Shown: positions 11,235-21,503, numbered from the stretch's first letter. The stretch is 64,000 nt of DNA from Bartonella bovis 91-4 (GCF_000384965.1 NZ_CM001844.1:1094042-1158041), one strand, 5' to 3'. The notes: generated by a model from the letters alone, not told the origin. A program made the numbers and translations.

Positions 11235-12188
11235 TTATGTCTGTGAAGCTAAAAATCGTTCTGCCTCTAACGCAGCCATACATCCCCTTCCAGCAGCAGT
11301 CACGGCTTGACGAAATACATCATCTGCAACATCTCCTGCAGCAAAAACACCAGAAATGCTTGTAGCTGTTGAATCTGGTGCCGTCCATAAATAGCCCCCT
11401 GGTTTTTGTTTCAATTGTCCTTCAAATAAAGAAACTGCAGGCTCATGCCCTATAGCAATAAATATTCCATCCGCATCCACTTTAAGTTCTTGACCCGTTT
11501 TAATACTTTTAAGACGCGCTCCTGTCACAACAGCACCCATTGATGAATTAGCTGGTAAACCAACAATTTCTTCCACTATATGATCCCAAATAACACGCAC
11601 ATTATCACGAGAAAATAATCTATCTTGCAAAATTTTTTCCGCACGAAAATGGTCTCGCCGGTGAACTATACTAACACTTTTAGCCAATTGTGATAAATAA
11701 AGAGCCTCTTCAACAGCTGTATTTCCACCACCTACAACAATAACGTCTTTATCACGATAAAAAAAACCATCACACGTAGCACAAGCAGAAACACCACCGC
11801 CCATAAAGGTTTGTTCGCTTTCCAAGCCCAACCAGCGAGCTTGTGCTCCCGTTGCAATAATCAACGCATCACAACAATATTGTGTTTCTGAATCCCCGTA
11901 TAAAATGAAAGGACGTTTTGATAAATCAGCTTTTATAATACTATCATAAACAATTTTCGTACCCATATGCTCAGCTTGTTTTGCCATTTGTTCCATCAAC
12001 CATGGCCCTTGAATTGCATCAGAAAAACCTGGATAATTTTCAACATCAGTTGTAATTGTTAACTGTCCTCCCTGCTGCACCCCTGTAACCAAAACAGGTC
12101 TAAGCATTGCTCTTGCCGCATAGATTGCAGCTGTATAACCAGCTGGCCCCGAACCAATAATAAGAACGCGAATACGCGATTTTGCCAT
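11235..12188 (-). CDS. trxB: Thioredoxin reductase
   Basis: Flavoenzyme that uses NADPH to reduce thioredoxin in the cytoplasm. The 317-residue protein has the FAD motif GSGPAGYTAAIYAARA (12-27), the redox pair Cys136/Cys139 in CATCDG, the NADPH-binding GGGNTAVEEA (153-162) with HRRDHFRAE (176-184), and the C-terminal GVFAAGDV flavin motif. Length is standard. GGAAGGGA on the minus strand precedes the ATG. It is followed by the LysR gene on the same strand. Confidence 0.97.
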   Translation of the reverse strand: MAKSRIRVLIIGSGPAGYTAAIYAARAMLRPVLVTGVQQGGQLTITTDVENYPGFSDAIQGPWLMEQMAKQAEHMGTKIVYDSIIKADLSKRPFILYGDSETQYCCDALIIATGAQARWLGLESEQTFMGGGVSACATCDGFFYRDKDVIVVGGGNTAVEEALYLSQLAKSVSIVHRRDHFRAEKILQDRLFSRDNVRVIWDHIVEEIVGLPANSSMGAVVTGARLKSIKTGQELKVDADGIFIAIGHEPAVSLFEGQLKQKPGGYLWTAPDSTATSISGVFAAGDVADDVFRQAVTAAGRGCMAALEAERFLASQT

Positions 12189-12428
12189 AAAATCCCTTCC
12201 TCTTTTAATCCTCTTTGAGATCGATAAATTATGATGAAAAATGTAGCCTTTTAAAAATATTTCTCTTACAATTCAAATTATGATTTACTTGTATTTTTTT
12301 CAAGGTTTATTAAAAGTTGATTACCAATTTATCATAGCTTACTTACTATAGAGACTAACTGCATCTTATAAACGTTACGTATATACACACTAATAAGTAC
12401 AAAACCATAAACAAAATAAAAAAGAGAC

Positions 12429-12442
12429 AGGAAACGGCCATT
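12429..12442 (+). promoter_or_regulatory. Ribosome site before a possible ATT start of trkH
   Basis: AGGAAA (12429-12434) is followed after 5 bases by ATT (12440-12442), in frame with trkH and with no stop between. The first in-frame ATG (12485) has no purine-rich site ahead of it. This supports ATT as the true start, a rare codon known from infC and pcnB of E. coli. Confidence 0.5.
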
Positions 12443-13885
12443 TTTCAATTTATTATCAATATCTGTGCACGTTTTGCATTAATTATGGGAGCAACCATGT
12501 TTTTGCCTGCTCTTGCAGATCTGCGCGATGGAAACCACAATTGGGCAGCCTTTCTTTATTCTTGCACCATAACTACCATGCTAGCAACGTTGATTCTTTT
12601 AGCAACCAGAGGTGCTAAATGTCGTTTTTCAGCGCGCTTTGGTTTCACACTGACTATTTGCCTTTGGTTAACAGGTAGTATAGTGGGTGCTCTTCCTCTT
12701 TATCTCTCTCCACTCCCAATTTCTTTAGCAGGAGCAATTTTTGAATCTGTCTCTGGAATTACAACCACAGGTTCCACTGTAATCACAGAACTTGATAAGC
12801 TACCACGAAGCATTTTGTTATGGCGTTCTCTCATCTGCTGGATCGGGGGTATTGGTTTTATCGGATTAGCTTTATTACTTCTGCCTTCACTTCGTGTTGG
12901 GGGAGTACAGCTTTTCCATATGGAATCATCAGATAAATCTGAAAAAATATTACCTCGTATTAATCAAATCGCTAATGGAATTATCATTGCTTACATTGGA
13001 CTAACGCTTGCTTGCATGCTCTCTTATTTTGCTGCTGGCATGACCTTATTTGATGCCATCAACCATGCAATGAGTACAGTAGCAACGGCTGGGTTCTCAA
13101 CCCATGATGCCTCATTTGGTTATTTTTCTGATAAACCAGCTATCCTGGTTGTTTCCACAATCTTCATGTTACTTTCTGCTTTACCCTTTGTGCTTTATGT
13201 AAAACTAGTGCTTCCTGGCCACTCAAAACGCTCTATTGATCCACAAGTTATCGTTTTTCTAAACATTGTTTTTCTTCTCAGCTTCATTTTAGCTGCATGG
13301 TTGCGATCTCAGAATCATCTTACCTTTCATCAGGCTTTTCTTGATGTTATTTTTCACCTTGCATCTGTTATTAGTACCACCGGCTATAGTGCTGAAAACT
13401 ATCAGCTTTGGGGACCTTTTGCATTTGGTATTTTCTTTATTGTTTCTTTTACAGGTGGGTGCGCTGGTTCTACGTCTGGTGGTATAAAAATCAATCGTTT
13501 AATTATTCTTTGGCGTATTGCACAAACAAATATGGCAAAACTCCTTTCCCCTAATGCAGTTGTAAAAATTCGCTATGATCATTCAAATATATCTAGTGAT
13601 ATTGCTCAGTCTGTCTTACTTTTTGTATGCCTTTATATGTTTTGCCTTCTTATAGGTACTACACTTTTACTCACCACCGGACTTGACTTTACTTCCGCTT
13701 TTACAGGCGTTTTAACCGCACTTTCAAATATAGGTCCAGGTTTTGGAGAAATTATCGGCCCTTCTGGTAATTTCGCGACAATTAATGACAATGCTTTATG
13801 GACTTTAAGCTTTCTCATGCTAGCTGGTCGCCTTGAAATTATAACCATATTTGTATTTTTCATCCCCACTTTTTGGCGTGAATAG
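12440..13885 (+). CDS. trkH: Potassium uptake membrane protein TrkH
   Basis: Ion-conducting subunit of the Trk potassium system in the inner membrane, normally gated by TrkA bound to NAD(H). The protein has the four-repeat channel layout, with pore loops seen as ESVSGITTTGSTVI, MSTVATAGFSTHD, SVISTTGYSAENY and ALSNIGPGFGEIIG, plus the glycine-rich GGCAGSTSGGIK. From the ATG at 12485 it has 466 residues and would lack the first half of helix 1. Reading from ATT at 12440 adds 15 residues (IFQFIINICARFALI), which complete that helix and give 481 residues, the usual length. A ribosome site fits only the ATT. trkA is not in the window. Identity is firm; the start is inferred. Confidence 0.9.
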   Translation: MFQFIINICARFALIMGATMFLPALADLRDGNHNWAAFLYSCTITTMLATLILLATRGAKCRFSARFGFTLTICLWLTGSIVGALPLYLSPLPISLAGAIFESVSGITTTGSTVITELDKLPRSILLWRSLICWIGGIGFIGLALLLLPSLRVGGVQLFHMESSDKSEKILPRINQIANGIIIAYIGLTLACMLSYFAAGMTLFDAINHAMSTVATAGFSTHDASFGYFSDKPAILVVSTIFMLLSALPFVLYVKLVLPGHSKRSIDPQVIVFLNIVFLLSFILAAWLRSQNHLTFHQAFLDVIFHLASVISTTGYSAENYQLWGPFAFGIFFIVSFTGGCAGSTSGGIKINRLIILWRIAQTNMAKLLSPNAVVKIRYDHSNISSDIAQSVLLFVCLYMFCLLIGTTLLLTTGLDFTSAFTGVLTALSNIGPGFGEIIGPSGNFATINDNALWTLSFLMLAGRLEIITIFVFFIPTFWRE

Positions 13886-14490
13886 TTTTTATGCTTAACA
13901 CCTAACTTTGTAATAAAAGAAACTTACAAGTCTAAGCAAAAAAAATAAACAACATGCACGTTAAGGTTAATCCTAAAAAGACAAAAATACAAAGCAGCAT
14001 TATTAAAAAATCTTAAGCATTGGTACAACGACTTTTCATATTGATTAAAATTTATAGCATTTTGTTTTATAGGTCTTTTTTACCAATCCAAAACTGATCT
14101 ACACCATTTTTCTGTTATGATGTGTAAACAGCCCTTAATCTGTAAGCATAGTAAGTTCTACTGAATTTGATTTGTCTATATTATGTTATGCTTGATATCA
14201 AAATTTTTCAAAGCTTTGTTTGTTTACAAGTCGTCTTTGCTTCTTGTATTGAATCAGTACCAAAAAGCCTTCATTAACTGCACCTTCAAAGAAGAACTAC
14301 CCTATATCCTTAATTAAAACTATAAGAAATAAGACGATAATTCTAATACAACCTTTCCTGATATAAACAATCTAAATTAGATACTAATGAACAATATCTA
14401 AAATCACTCTGCAAACGGTATACGACACTTCTTTTAAGGTACCTATTTTCCCTTTTTCAAAATAATTATTCTAAAGACTTTAGGGTATAT
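13886..14490. other. Gene-free spacer between trkH and lpcC
   Basis: About 600 AT-rich bases between convergent genes. No ORF, tRNA or clear terminator hairpin was recognised. Both flanking genes end here, so the length is unexplained and may be eroded sequence. Confidence 0.4.
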
Positions 14491-15549
14491 TTAAAATATC
14501 TTTCCCTCAAACATCATCTTATAGACATTCCCAATCGCAGCTGCTTCCTTCTCCAAAGGAAAATGAGTGCGAACGTGGGCTAAAGCCTTTTTCCCTGCAG
14601 CTAATGTTTTATCTAAATCAGCAAAATAAGACTCAATTGCAGCAGTTAAAGCTAATCCATCTCCTGCTTTAACAACTGTTCCTGTTCCTTCTACTACTAA
14701 TTCTTCATAAGCACCTGCATTACTGGTCACTACAGCTGTTTGCGATGCCATTGCCTCTAATGGTGTTAAACCAAAACCTTCCACACGAGAAGGTGCCACA
14801 TAAAGTGATAGACGGCGGTACCATAAAGGTACATCCAACACCTCACCAAGAATAATAATGCGATCACTCAAACCAGCACGAGCAATTTTCTGACGTAATT
14901 TCCTTTCAAAAGAATAATGTTGCGCTGTAGTGCGACCAGCGATAATTGCCGTCCAATCAGGATAGTGTGGTAATAATTTTAACATTGCATCCACAAATAA
15001 ATCAGTGCCCTTAAAATAGCGCACACGCCCAAAACACCCTACTGCATACTTTCCTGGTAATCCTGTTGCTACAAAACAATCATTAACAGTTTTTGGTGGT
15101 GAAAAACGCTCAAGATCCACCCCATGCATAATAACTTGATAAGGAACTTCTAGATAAGTTCCAGCACGTGCACTAGTAGCAATAACTTTATCCATGCAAC
15201 GAATTAGCCATTTTGTAAAAGGTTTATGCTGACGTTGAGATGCAGACGTAAAGATGAGTTTAAGCTTCATACGTAAAACATCGCGAAAAAAGATACCACA
15301 AAGCATTTCAATATTGCGCCGCGCATGCCAGATACGAAATGGCTTACTTGCTGGATTTTTCCAAAGCCTAAAAAGATCTTTAAATGAAAGAGCCGGAAAA
15401 TTTTGCGGCAATCCCCATCCTAAAGTAGATATATGTATGCCCTGTTTTCGTTGCAATGGAATCAGTTGAATAACTGTAGATGTTACTCCTGACATACGTC
15501 TTTTAAAGTGAGGAGTAATAATATCAATTTCTTCCAAAGACGTATACAT
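14491..15549 (-). CDS. lpcC: LPS core mannosyltransferase LpcC (GT4)
   Basis: Glycosyltransferase of 352 residues with the GT-B fold and the GT4 signature PSRVEGFGLTPLEAMA (about 255-270; the E-x7-E pair binds the nucleotide sugar). The opening TPHFKRRMSGVTSTVIQLIP is typical of the rhizobial LpcC group, which adds a mannose to the inner lipopolysaccharide core at the cytoplasmic face of the inner membrane. The gene starts 5 bases after the greA stop, so the two are co-transcribed; this greA-lpcC order is familiar from Brucella and Rhizobium. The exact sugar added here is inferred from the group. Confidence 0.85.
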   Translation of the reverse strand: MYTSLEEIDIITPHFKRRMSGVTSTVIQLIPLQRKQGIHISTLGWGLPQNFPALSFKDLFRLWKNPASKPFRIWHARRNIEMLCGIFFRDVLRMKLKLIFTSASQRQHKPFTKWLIRCMDKVIATSARAGTYLEVPYQVIMHGVDLERFSPPKTVNDCFVATGLPGKYAVGCFGRVRYFKGTDLFVDAMLKLLPHYPDWTAIIAGRTTAQHYSFERKLRQKIARAGLSDRIIILGEVLDVPLWYRRLSLYVAPSRVEGFGLTPLEAMASQTAVVTSNAGAYEELVVEGTGTVVKAGDGLALTAAIESYFADLDKTLAAGKKALAHVRTHFPLEKEAAAIGNVYKMMFEGKIF

Positions 15550-15554
15550 AACAA

Positions 15555-16028
15555 TTAGATATATTGAATTTTAATAATTTCATAATTATGTGCTCCACCT
15601 GGAGCATTGACTTCAATTACATCACCCTCTTGCTTACCAATAAGCGCACGTGCAATAGGTGAAGAAATAGAAATTTTACCAGTTTTTACATCGGCTTCTT
15701 GATCACCAACGATCTGATAAATCTTTTTTTCTTCAGTATCTTCATTCAAAAGTTTTATAGTAGCCCCAAATTTAATTCTATCACCTGAAAGGCGAGAAAC
15801 ATCTATAACTTCTGCCCGCGCAATGTAATCTTCAAGTTCATTTATACGCCCCTCATTATGACTTTGCGCTTCTTTAGCAGCATGATATTCAGCATTCTCT
15901 GACAGGTCACCATGCGCACGCGCTTCAGAAATTGCTTCAATAATCCGTGGACGTTCTTGCTGTTGGCGCCAACGCAACTCCTCTTTGAGATTTTCAAAAC
16001 CGGTTGTAGTCATCGGAACTTTTTCCAT
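15555..16028 (-). CDS. greA: Transcription elongation factor GreA
   Basis: Rescues stalled RNA polymerase by stimulating cleavage of backtracked RNA. The 157-residue protein has the N-terminal coiled-coil finger (about 1-75) with the acidic tip [15 protein letters not shown], whose Asp and Glu reach the polymerase active site, and the C-terminal FKBP-like domain (about 80-157) with [20 protein letters not shown] precedes the ATG. First gene of the greA-lpcC unit. Confidence 0.97.
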   Translation of the reverse strand: MEKVPMTTTGFENLKEELRWRQQQERPRIIEAISEARAHGDLSENAEYHAAKEAQSHNEGRINELEDYIARAEVIDVSRLSGDRIKFGATIKLLNEDTEEKKIYQIVGDQEADVKTGKISISSPIARALIGKQEGDVIEVNAPGGAHNYEIIKIQYI

Positions 16029-16353
16029 GATCCGTCCTTTCTTTTATACAGAAGGCCTTATAAAAAACAAAAACGGCTTCCAAAATTACCTTTGGAACCC
16101 GAGCATTACAATCATTCTTATTATATAGGACAATAACCTCGTTTTCCATATAAAAAATAAAATAACATATAGATATCTGGGATTCTTTCAGATAAAATTT
16201 ATATTTTTGGCTTTAATACTCCCCCCAATACCTATCATGATGGACACATCAAAGGAACAATTATAGTTTTCTATTTTATCATTAACTTAAACAAAAAAGA
16301 CATTGTATAAAATTAGAAGAATAGAACCATATAAGAATTCCATGAGGTCAATA
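16029..16353. other. Spacer between greA and the SH3 gene
   Basis: About 325 AT-rich bases between divergent genes, which must hold both promoters. No clear box pair, RNA gene or repeat was recognised. Confidence 0.35.
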
Positions 16354-16665
16354 ATGAAAAAATTGATTGTTTTTTTTGTGCTCAACTTTTTCTTCCTGAC
16401 TACAACAGCAAGCCAAGCTACAAACGCCATAGTAACAAGAAATCTTAATCTTAGAGCAGGACCAAGTACTCATTATGCACTTCGAAGCCTCATCCCCGCG
16501 GGAAATTTAATAACCGTCTATAGCTGCAGAAACAACTGGTGCCAAATTAATTATGACTCACAAACTGGTTGGGTGTCATCTCGTTATCTATCATTTAAAA
16601 ATGGAAATGATCTCTACCATACATATACAATACCATCATCTCCAACCGTTTACCATTATTATTGA
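16354..16665 (+). CDS. Secreted SH3-domain protein
   Basis: Small exported protein of 103 residues. An N-terminal signal peptide (MKKLIVFFVLNFFFLTTTASQA, cut at about ASQA/TN) is followed by one bacterial SH3 domain (about 25-85) with the typical NLNLRAGPSTHY and GWVSSRYL. Such domains often bind peptidoglycan or its peptides in the periplasm. Two cysteines (SCRNNWC) may form a disulfide. The ATG at 16354 is preferred over in-frame starts at 16303 and 16342 because GAGGT lies 5 bases ahead and the signal peptide then begins correctly. It stands alone between greA and uvrB. No specific role can be given. Confidence 0.85.
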   Translation: MKKLIVFFVLNFFFLTTTASQATNAIVTRNLNLRAGPSTHYALRSLIPAGNLITVYSCRNNWCQINYDSQTGWVSSRYLSFKNGNDLYHTYTIPSSPTVYHYY

Positions 16666-16980
16666 TAGCAGTTGGGTGAATTCAAACAATCTCCACACCT
16701 TATATTCTTAACCACTCATCCCACTACCGGCTATAGCGCTTTAATCTTTCTAAGCTAACTGTATTTCTATCAAAACGATAACTATCAGTTAAGTACCATA
16801 GTCATAAAAACCAAATACAACCATCACCCACAACAAATACACGTGAGGTACAAGCAACTCTAGTGTTATCAAATTAAAAATGCTACAACCCTCTTACAAT
16901 AGGTGGAATACAAGCTGATGATCACAGTGAAGCCTCTTTCACCTTATTCTTACGATAAAAACTCATAAAATGTTCCTATA
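16666..16980. other. Spacer upstream of uvrB
   Basis: About 315 bases without an ORF or strong hairpin. It should contain the uvrB promoter. No LexA-type box could be picked out with confidence. Confidence 0.3.
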
Positions 16981-19446
16981 ATGTCGTACCAAAAAACTAA
17001 AAGACCTGCCCAAAAATCTAATAAAACATCCTGTAAGATAAAAACAGGCCATGCTGCAATTGCTAAACAACCTTCTGCTACTAGTCCTAGCTCAGCAATA
17101 GAGCCTGATATTTCCTTTAAAACTGCAAGTAATTTTACATCTCAGAATGCCACAATAAATGGTGTTACAGCAACAGTTGAAGCTCTTTCTACACTTATTG
17201 CTTCGGATAATCCCCTTTTTAAAAATGGTACAGTATGGACACCTCATCGCCCTATTCGTCCTGAAAAATCTGAAGGTGGAATTCCATTTCAAATAAACAC
17301 ACCTTTTGAACCTGCAGGAGATCAACCAGCAGCAATTAAAGCTTTGGTCGAAGGCATTGAGAGAAACGAGCGCACTCAAGTACTTTTAGGCATTACCGGT
17401 TCAGGTAAAACCTACACAATGGCTAAAATCATTGAAAAGACACAGCGCCCTGCTTTAATTCTCGCACCAAATAAAACTTTAGCTGCACAGCTTTATGGAG
17501 AATTTAAAAGCTTCTTTCCCCACAACGCTGTCGAATATTTTGTTTCTTATTATGACTATTACCAACCAGAAGCCTATGTTGCACGCTCTGATACTTATAT
17601 AGAAAAAGAATCATCTATTAATGAACAAATTGATCGTATGCGCCACGCCGCAACACGTGCCGTACTTGAACGTGATGACGTCATTATCATTGCATCTGTA
17701 TCCTGTATCTATGGAATTGGTTCAGTAGAAACTTATACCGCTATGACCTTCCAAATGCAAAAAGGTGATAAGTTAAATCATCGACAATTATTAGCTGATT
17801 TAGTTACCCAACAATATCGCCGACAAGATATAAATTTTACGCGCGGTTCTTTTCGTGTACGAGGTGATACAATCGAAATATTTCCTTCTCACCTTGAAGA
17901 TCGTGCTTGGAGAATTTCGCTATTTGGTGATGAAATTGAAACAATTACTGAATTTGATCCTTTAACAGGACAAAAAACTGGAGATCTTCAATCTATTAAA
18001 ATTTATGCAAATTCACACTATGTCACACCACGACCAACATTAAATCAAGCAATAAAAGCAATTAAAATGGAATTAGCTCAACGCCTTGATGAATTAAATT
18101 CTGTTGGTCGCCTTTTAGAAGCACAACGTTTAGAACAGCGCACAATATTTGATTTAGAAATGTTAGAGACGACTGGTTCTTGCGCCGGAATTGAAAATTA
18201 TTCACGCTATTTAACGGGCCGTAATCCTGGTGAACCACCTCCAACTATGTTCGAATATATTCCCAACAATGCTCTTATTTTTATAGATGAAAGCCATGTA
18301 ACAATTCCCCAAATTGGTGGGATGTATCGGGGTGACTTCCGACGAAAAGCAACCCTAGCTGAATATGGATTTCGCCTACCCTCTTGTATGGACAATCGTC
18401 CCTTACGTTTTGAAGAATGGGATGCTATGCGTCCGCAAACAATTGCCGTTTCTGCAACACCTGGACGCTGGGAAATAGAACAAACATGCGGCGTTTTTGT
18501 TGAACAGATCATTCGTCCAACAGGGCTCATTGACCCACTAACACAAGTGCGTCCCGCATGCACACAAGTTGATGACGTTATGAATGAAATTCGCAAAACA
18601 ATCAAAAAGGGCTATCGGACATTAGTAACTGTTCTAACCAAACGTATGGCTGAAGATTTGACAGAATATCTCCATGAACATAACATTCGTGTGCGCTATA
18701 TGCATTCTGACATTGATACATTAGAGCGTATTGAAATTCTTCGCGATTTGCGACTTGGCACTTTTGATGTTTTAATTGGCATTAATCTTCTGCGAGAAGG
18801 ATTGGATATTCCAGAATGCGGCTTTGTTGCTATTCTAGACGCTGACAAAGAAGGTTTTTTACGCTCAGAGACCTCTCTTATTCAAACAATTGGGCGAGCT
18901 GCGCGTAATGTAGATGGCCACGTTATTCTTTATGCCGACACAATCACCAACTCCATAGAACGAGCCTTGCAAGAAACTACACGACGCCGACAAAAACAAA
19001 TAGCTTACAATGAAGAGCATCATATTACACCTACCAGTATCAAAAAAAATATCGGCGATGTCCTCAATTCAGTTTACGAAAATAATTATCATGCAGATAT
19101 TCCTGATTTTGTCACACAAAATAATAAAGTAGACAATAATTTAGCCAATCATATTCAACATCTCGAAAAATCAATGCGTGAAGCAGCTGCGAATCTTAAC
19201 TTTGAAGAAGCAGCTCGACTTCGTGATGAGATAAAACGGCTACAAAAAATAGAATTAACAATTGCTGATGACTTTTTAACACATAATGATGAATATTCCA
19301 CTAATGAGACCATAACACAGTCAAGTCTTTTCTCTAAACCCGATCTTGACCATATGGAGCCAACTATGGATGTTGGTCTTTTAGAAAGTCATCAAATTAA
19401 AAAAAAGATTCACAAAAAAACTTTTGATAAAAAAATAATAAAATAA
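16981..19446 (+). CDS. uvrB: Excinuclease ABC subunit UvrB
   Basis: Damage-verifying helicase-like subunit of nucleotide excision repair, working with UvrA and UvrC. The 821-residue protein has Walker A GITGSGKT (137-144), the beta-hairpin [11 protein letters not shown] that slips between DNA strands, [10 protein letters not shown] as the DEAD-like box, helicase motif [10 protein letters not shown], and a C-terminal UVR coiled coil ([12 protein letters not shown]) that binds UvrC. It is about 150 residues longer than E. coli UvrB. Roughly 105 of these form a Ser/Thr/Lys-rich N-terminal extension before [12 protein letters not shown], a feature of rhizobial UvrB, and about 50 form a Lys-rich tail. 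No ribosome site precedes the ATG at 16981, so the start is less certain than the identity. Confidence 0.95.
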   Translation: MSYQKTKRPAQKSNKTSCKIKTGHAAIAKQPSATSPSSAIEPDISFKTASNFTSQNATINGVTATVEALSTLIASDNPLFKNGTVWTPHRPIRPEKSEGGIPFQINTPFEPAGDQPAAIKALVEGIERNERTQVLLGITGSGKTYTMAKIIEKTQRPALILAPNKTLAAQLYGEFKSFFPHNAVEYFVSYYDYYQPEAYVARSDTYIEKESSINEQIDRMRHAATRAVLERDDVIIIASVSCIYGIGSVETYTAMTFQMQKGDKLNHRQLLADLVTQQYRRQDINFTRGSFRVRGDTIEIFPSHLEDRAWRISLFGDEIETITEFDPLTGQKTGDLQSIKIYANSHYVTPRPTLNQAIKAIKMELAQRLDELNSVGRLLEAQRLEQRTIFDLEMLETTGSCAGIENYSRYLTGRNPGEPPPTMFEYIPNNALIFIDESHVTIPQIGGMYRGDFRRKATLAEYGFRLPSCMDNRPLRFEEWDAMRPQTIAVSATPGRWEIEQTCGVFVEQIIRPTGLIDPLTQVRPACTQVDDVMNEIRKTIKKGYRTLVTVLTKRMAEDLTEYLHEHNIRVRYMHSDIDTLERIEILRDLRLGTFDVLIGINLLREGLDIPECGFVAILDADKEGFLRSETSLIQTIGRAARNVDGHVILYADTITNSIERALQETTRRRQKQIAYNEEHHITPTSIKKNIGDVLNSVYENNYHADIPDFVTQNNKVDNNLANHIQHLEKSMREAAANLNFEEAARLRDEIKRLQKIELTIADDFLTHNDEYSTNETITQSSLFSKPDLDHMEPTMDVGLLESHQIKKKIHKKTFDKKIIK

Positions 19447-20225
19447 GTAGAAGCCTCTTCAACTAATAGTTCAAAAAATAATTCATCTTCAAATAAATTC
19501 TAGCACTTTTACAAATACCCCTCATATAACTAGAAAACGCAAGCGCTTTATAAAAAATGGTTGCCCAAAACATCAGTAAGCTATCTTAACTGAAACAACG
19601 ATATAAGAAGGTGGATTGTACGGATAAAACTCTTACTAAAATATTTTTTTAAAAAACTTTGCTGCATTTAAAGTTATAAGCATCAAACAATTATAAAAGA
19701 GCTATTCTCCAATTTTGAAACAAGCAAAAAATAATAAAGAGAGAGTTTTATATATCAGAAGCTACTCTAATATACTAATTTGTATATAAGTATTAGGACA
19801 TAAGTTTATTATCTACCTTTTAAAAAATAACATAAAAACACTCTATGCTTTAAACCGACAGGTAAAATTTAAAATAATAATAAGAGTTTTAATTTCATTA
19901 ACTTCAATAATAGTAACGTTGATATTTTTACTATATATCTATTGTCTAAACTTCAGATATTATCAGATAAAGGATGTATAAAATATGTTCGACAGTAAAT
20001 GACCACCATAGTAAAAAACAAAACTTTAAATATTAGCTCTATAATGTTAATCTGAGTGTAATATGTTTTATGCATATCAGATTTTCAGCGTAATTTTATT
20101 TTGTAATTTATTCTCAACCAAATGGTTTCTTTATCCGTTCTATTAAAAAATTTAAAATCGTTCAGGTTACATTCAGCTTAATACATATAAAGTATGAATA
20201 ATATAAATTTTAAAGGGAGTATGTT
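19447..20225. other. Long gene-free spacer
   Basis: About 780 very AT-rich bases between uvrB and the BA14K gene, the longest gap in the window. Apart from a weak CGC-AA-GCG hairpin near 19540, which could end the uvrB transcript, and the ribosome site AAGGGAG (20213-20219) of the next gene, nothing specific was seen. Confidence 0.35.
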
Positions 20226-20798
20226 ATGAAAAAATTGACCCAATCAGCAGTATTATTAGCAATAACAACTGCAACCATCTCAACACCACTAACTACAGCA
20301 CTTGCCCATAATGATTATGTGTACATTCAGCAAAATGTAAATAGCATCCCTCAACACCATACTCAATATCATCGTGAACAACGGCACATTCATCACAAAA
20401 ACCCAACACGCTACTATCATCATCACGAACAAACAATACATCACAATATTCACCAATATCATGTGAATCGCCCTAATAACACGAGTGATGCTTTAGCGGC
20501 AGGTGTTCTCGGCCTTGCTACAGGCGCAATTCTTGGTAATGTTTTAACGAAACCTGCGCAGCCACAAATCATCTATCAGGCTCCATACCCTCAAAACCAG
20601 GTGATTTATCAAGAAATACCACAACCTCAAGTAGTCTACCAAGTATATCCAACAGTGACCTATCAACCCACCTACCAACCATGGACATCACAATGGCTTC
20701 AATATTGCACCCAAAAATACCGCTCATTTAATCCTAAAACAGGTACTTTTCGTGGTTACGACGGCTTAGACCATTTCTGTCATGCTCCATTACAATGA
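20226..20798 (+). CDS. BA14K-family envelope protein
   Basis: Exported protein of 190 residues. A signal peptide (1-28, ending ALA) is followed by a His/Gln/Tyr-rich stretch (about 30-85), a glycine-zipper hydrophobic segment (AAGVLGLATGAILGNVL, about 90-108), a Gln/Tyr/Pro-rich linker and a C-terminal BA14K motif: W..YC..KYRSFNPKTGTFRGYDGL.HFC (about 157-186), with its two cysteines. The family is named after a 14-kDa immunoreactive Brucella protein reported to have lectin-like properties. The His-rich part could bind metal, which is inference. AAGGGAG lies 6 bases ahead of the ATG, and a strong terminator follows. Confidence 0.85.
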   Translation: MKKLTQSAVLLAITTATISTPLTTALAHNDYVYIQQNVNSIPQHHTQYHREQRHIHHKNPTRYYHHHEQTIHHNIHQYHVNRPNNTSDALAAGVLGLATGAILGNVLTKPAQPQIIYQAPYPQNQVIYQEIPQPQVVYQVYPTVTYQPTYQPWTSQWLQYCTQKYRSFNPKTGTFRGYDGLDHFCHAPLQ

Positions 20799-20814
20799 CC
20801 TTTAAGCGATATTG

Positions 20815-20844
20815 AAAAAACCCCGTTTTAAAGCGGGGTTTTTT
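20815..20844. terminator. Bidirectional terminator
   Basis: AAAAAACCCCG (20815-20825) pairs with CGGGGTTTTTT (20834-20844) around an 8-base loop. It has a T run on either strand, so it can end both the BA14K gene (+) and the convergent hydrolase gene (-). Confidence 0.93.
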
Positions 20845-20858
20845 CTTTTACTCAATTA

Positions 20859-21503
20859 TTAAATTCCTTGAAGAAAAGGATTGAAGCGGCGTTCATAGCC
20901 TATTGTGCTTCCTGGTCCATGGCCAGAAATAAAGCTGACGTCATCACCTAAGGGTAAAATTTTTTCTTTAATGGATTTCATCAATTCCTCGTGAGAAGAT
21001 AATGGAAAATCAGTACGCCCAATAGAACCACGAAAGAGAACATCACCCATCAAAGCCAAACGCTCTTTCTTGTTGAAATAAATAACATGTCCAGGGGTGT
21101 GGCCAGGGATATGCAGAACATCATATACATATCCAGCACAATCAACGCTGTCACCATCCTCTAACCATTGATCGGGTACACAAATACGCACATCCGGCAT
21201 ACAATAGGCTTTTGCCCTTTCAACTACGTCTTCCATAACTGGTTTATCACTACAATGTGAACCAATAATTTTAACATTAAGCTCCTCTCTAGCTTGCATC
21301 GCTGCTCCTACATGATCAACATGACCATGTGTTATCCAAATAGCCTCAATACTAACACCTATCTCTTGAATTGCTGCTTGAATTTTAGGCCAGTCACCAC
21401 CCGGATCAACTATAACTCCCTTTTTACTTTCATCATCAAAAAGTAAAGTACAATTTTGTTGGAAAGATGTGACTGGAACAATATGTGCCTTCAGATTACT
21501 CAT
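20859..21503 (-). CDS. Metallo-beta-lactamase-fold hydrolase (GloB-like)
   Basis: Binuclear metal hydrolase of 214 residues. The metal ligands are all visible: THGHVDH (His59, His61, Asp63, His64), His135 in HIPGHTPGH, Asp154 in GDVLFRGSIGR and His195 in SGHGPGS. This arrangement is the short glyoxalase-II-like group (YcbL type), which lacks the C-terminal helical domain of true glyoxalase II. Likely substrates are small thioesters such as S-lactoylglutathione, but that cannot be settled from sequence. AAGGATA precedes the ATG. Single gene, convergent with the BA14K gene. Confidence 0.88.
   Translation of the reverse strand: MSNLKAHIVPVTSFQQNCTLLFDDESKKGVIVDPGGDWPKIQAAIQEIGVSIEAIWITHGHVDHVGAAMQAREELNVKIIGSHCSDKPVMEDVVERAKAYCMPDVRICVPDQWLEDGDSVDCAGYVYDVLHIPGHTPGHVIYFNKKERLALMGDVLFRGSIGRTDFPLSSHEELMKSIKEKILPLGDDVSFISGHGPGSTIGYERRFNPFLQGI

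Noticed and set aside
16720..16800. Possible duplicate fragment of trkH (shared ACCGGCTATAG-GCT)
   Set aside because: Only about 15 bases match a trkH stretch near 13379; too short to tell from chance.
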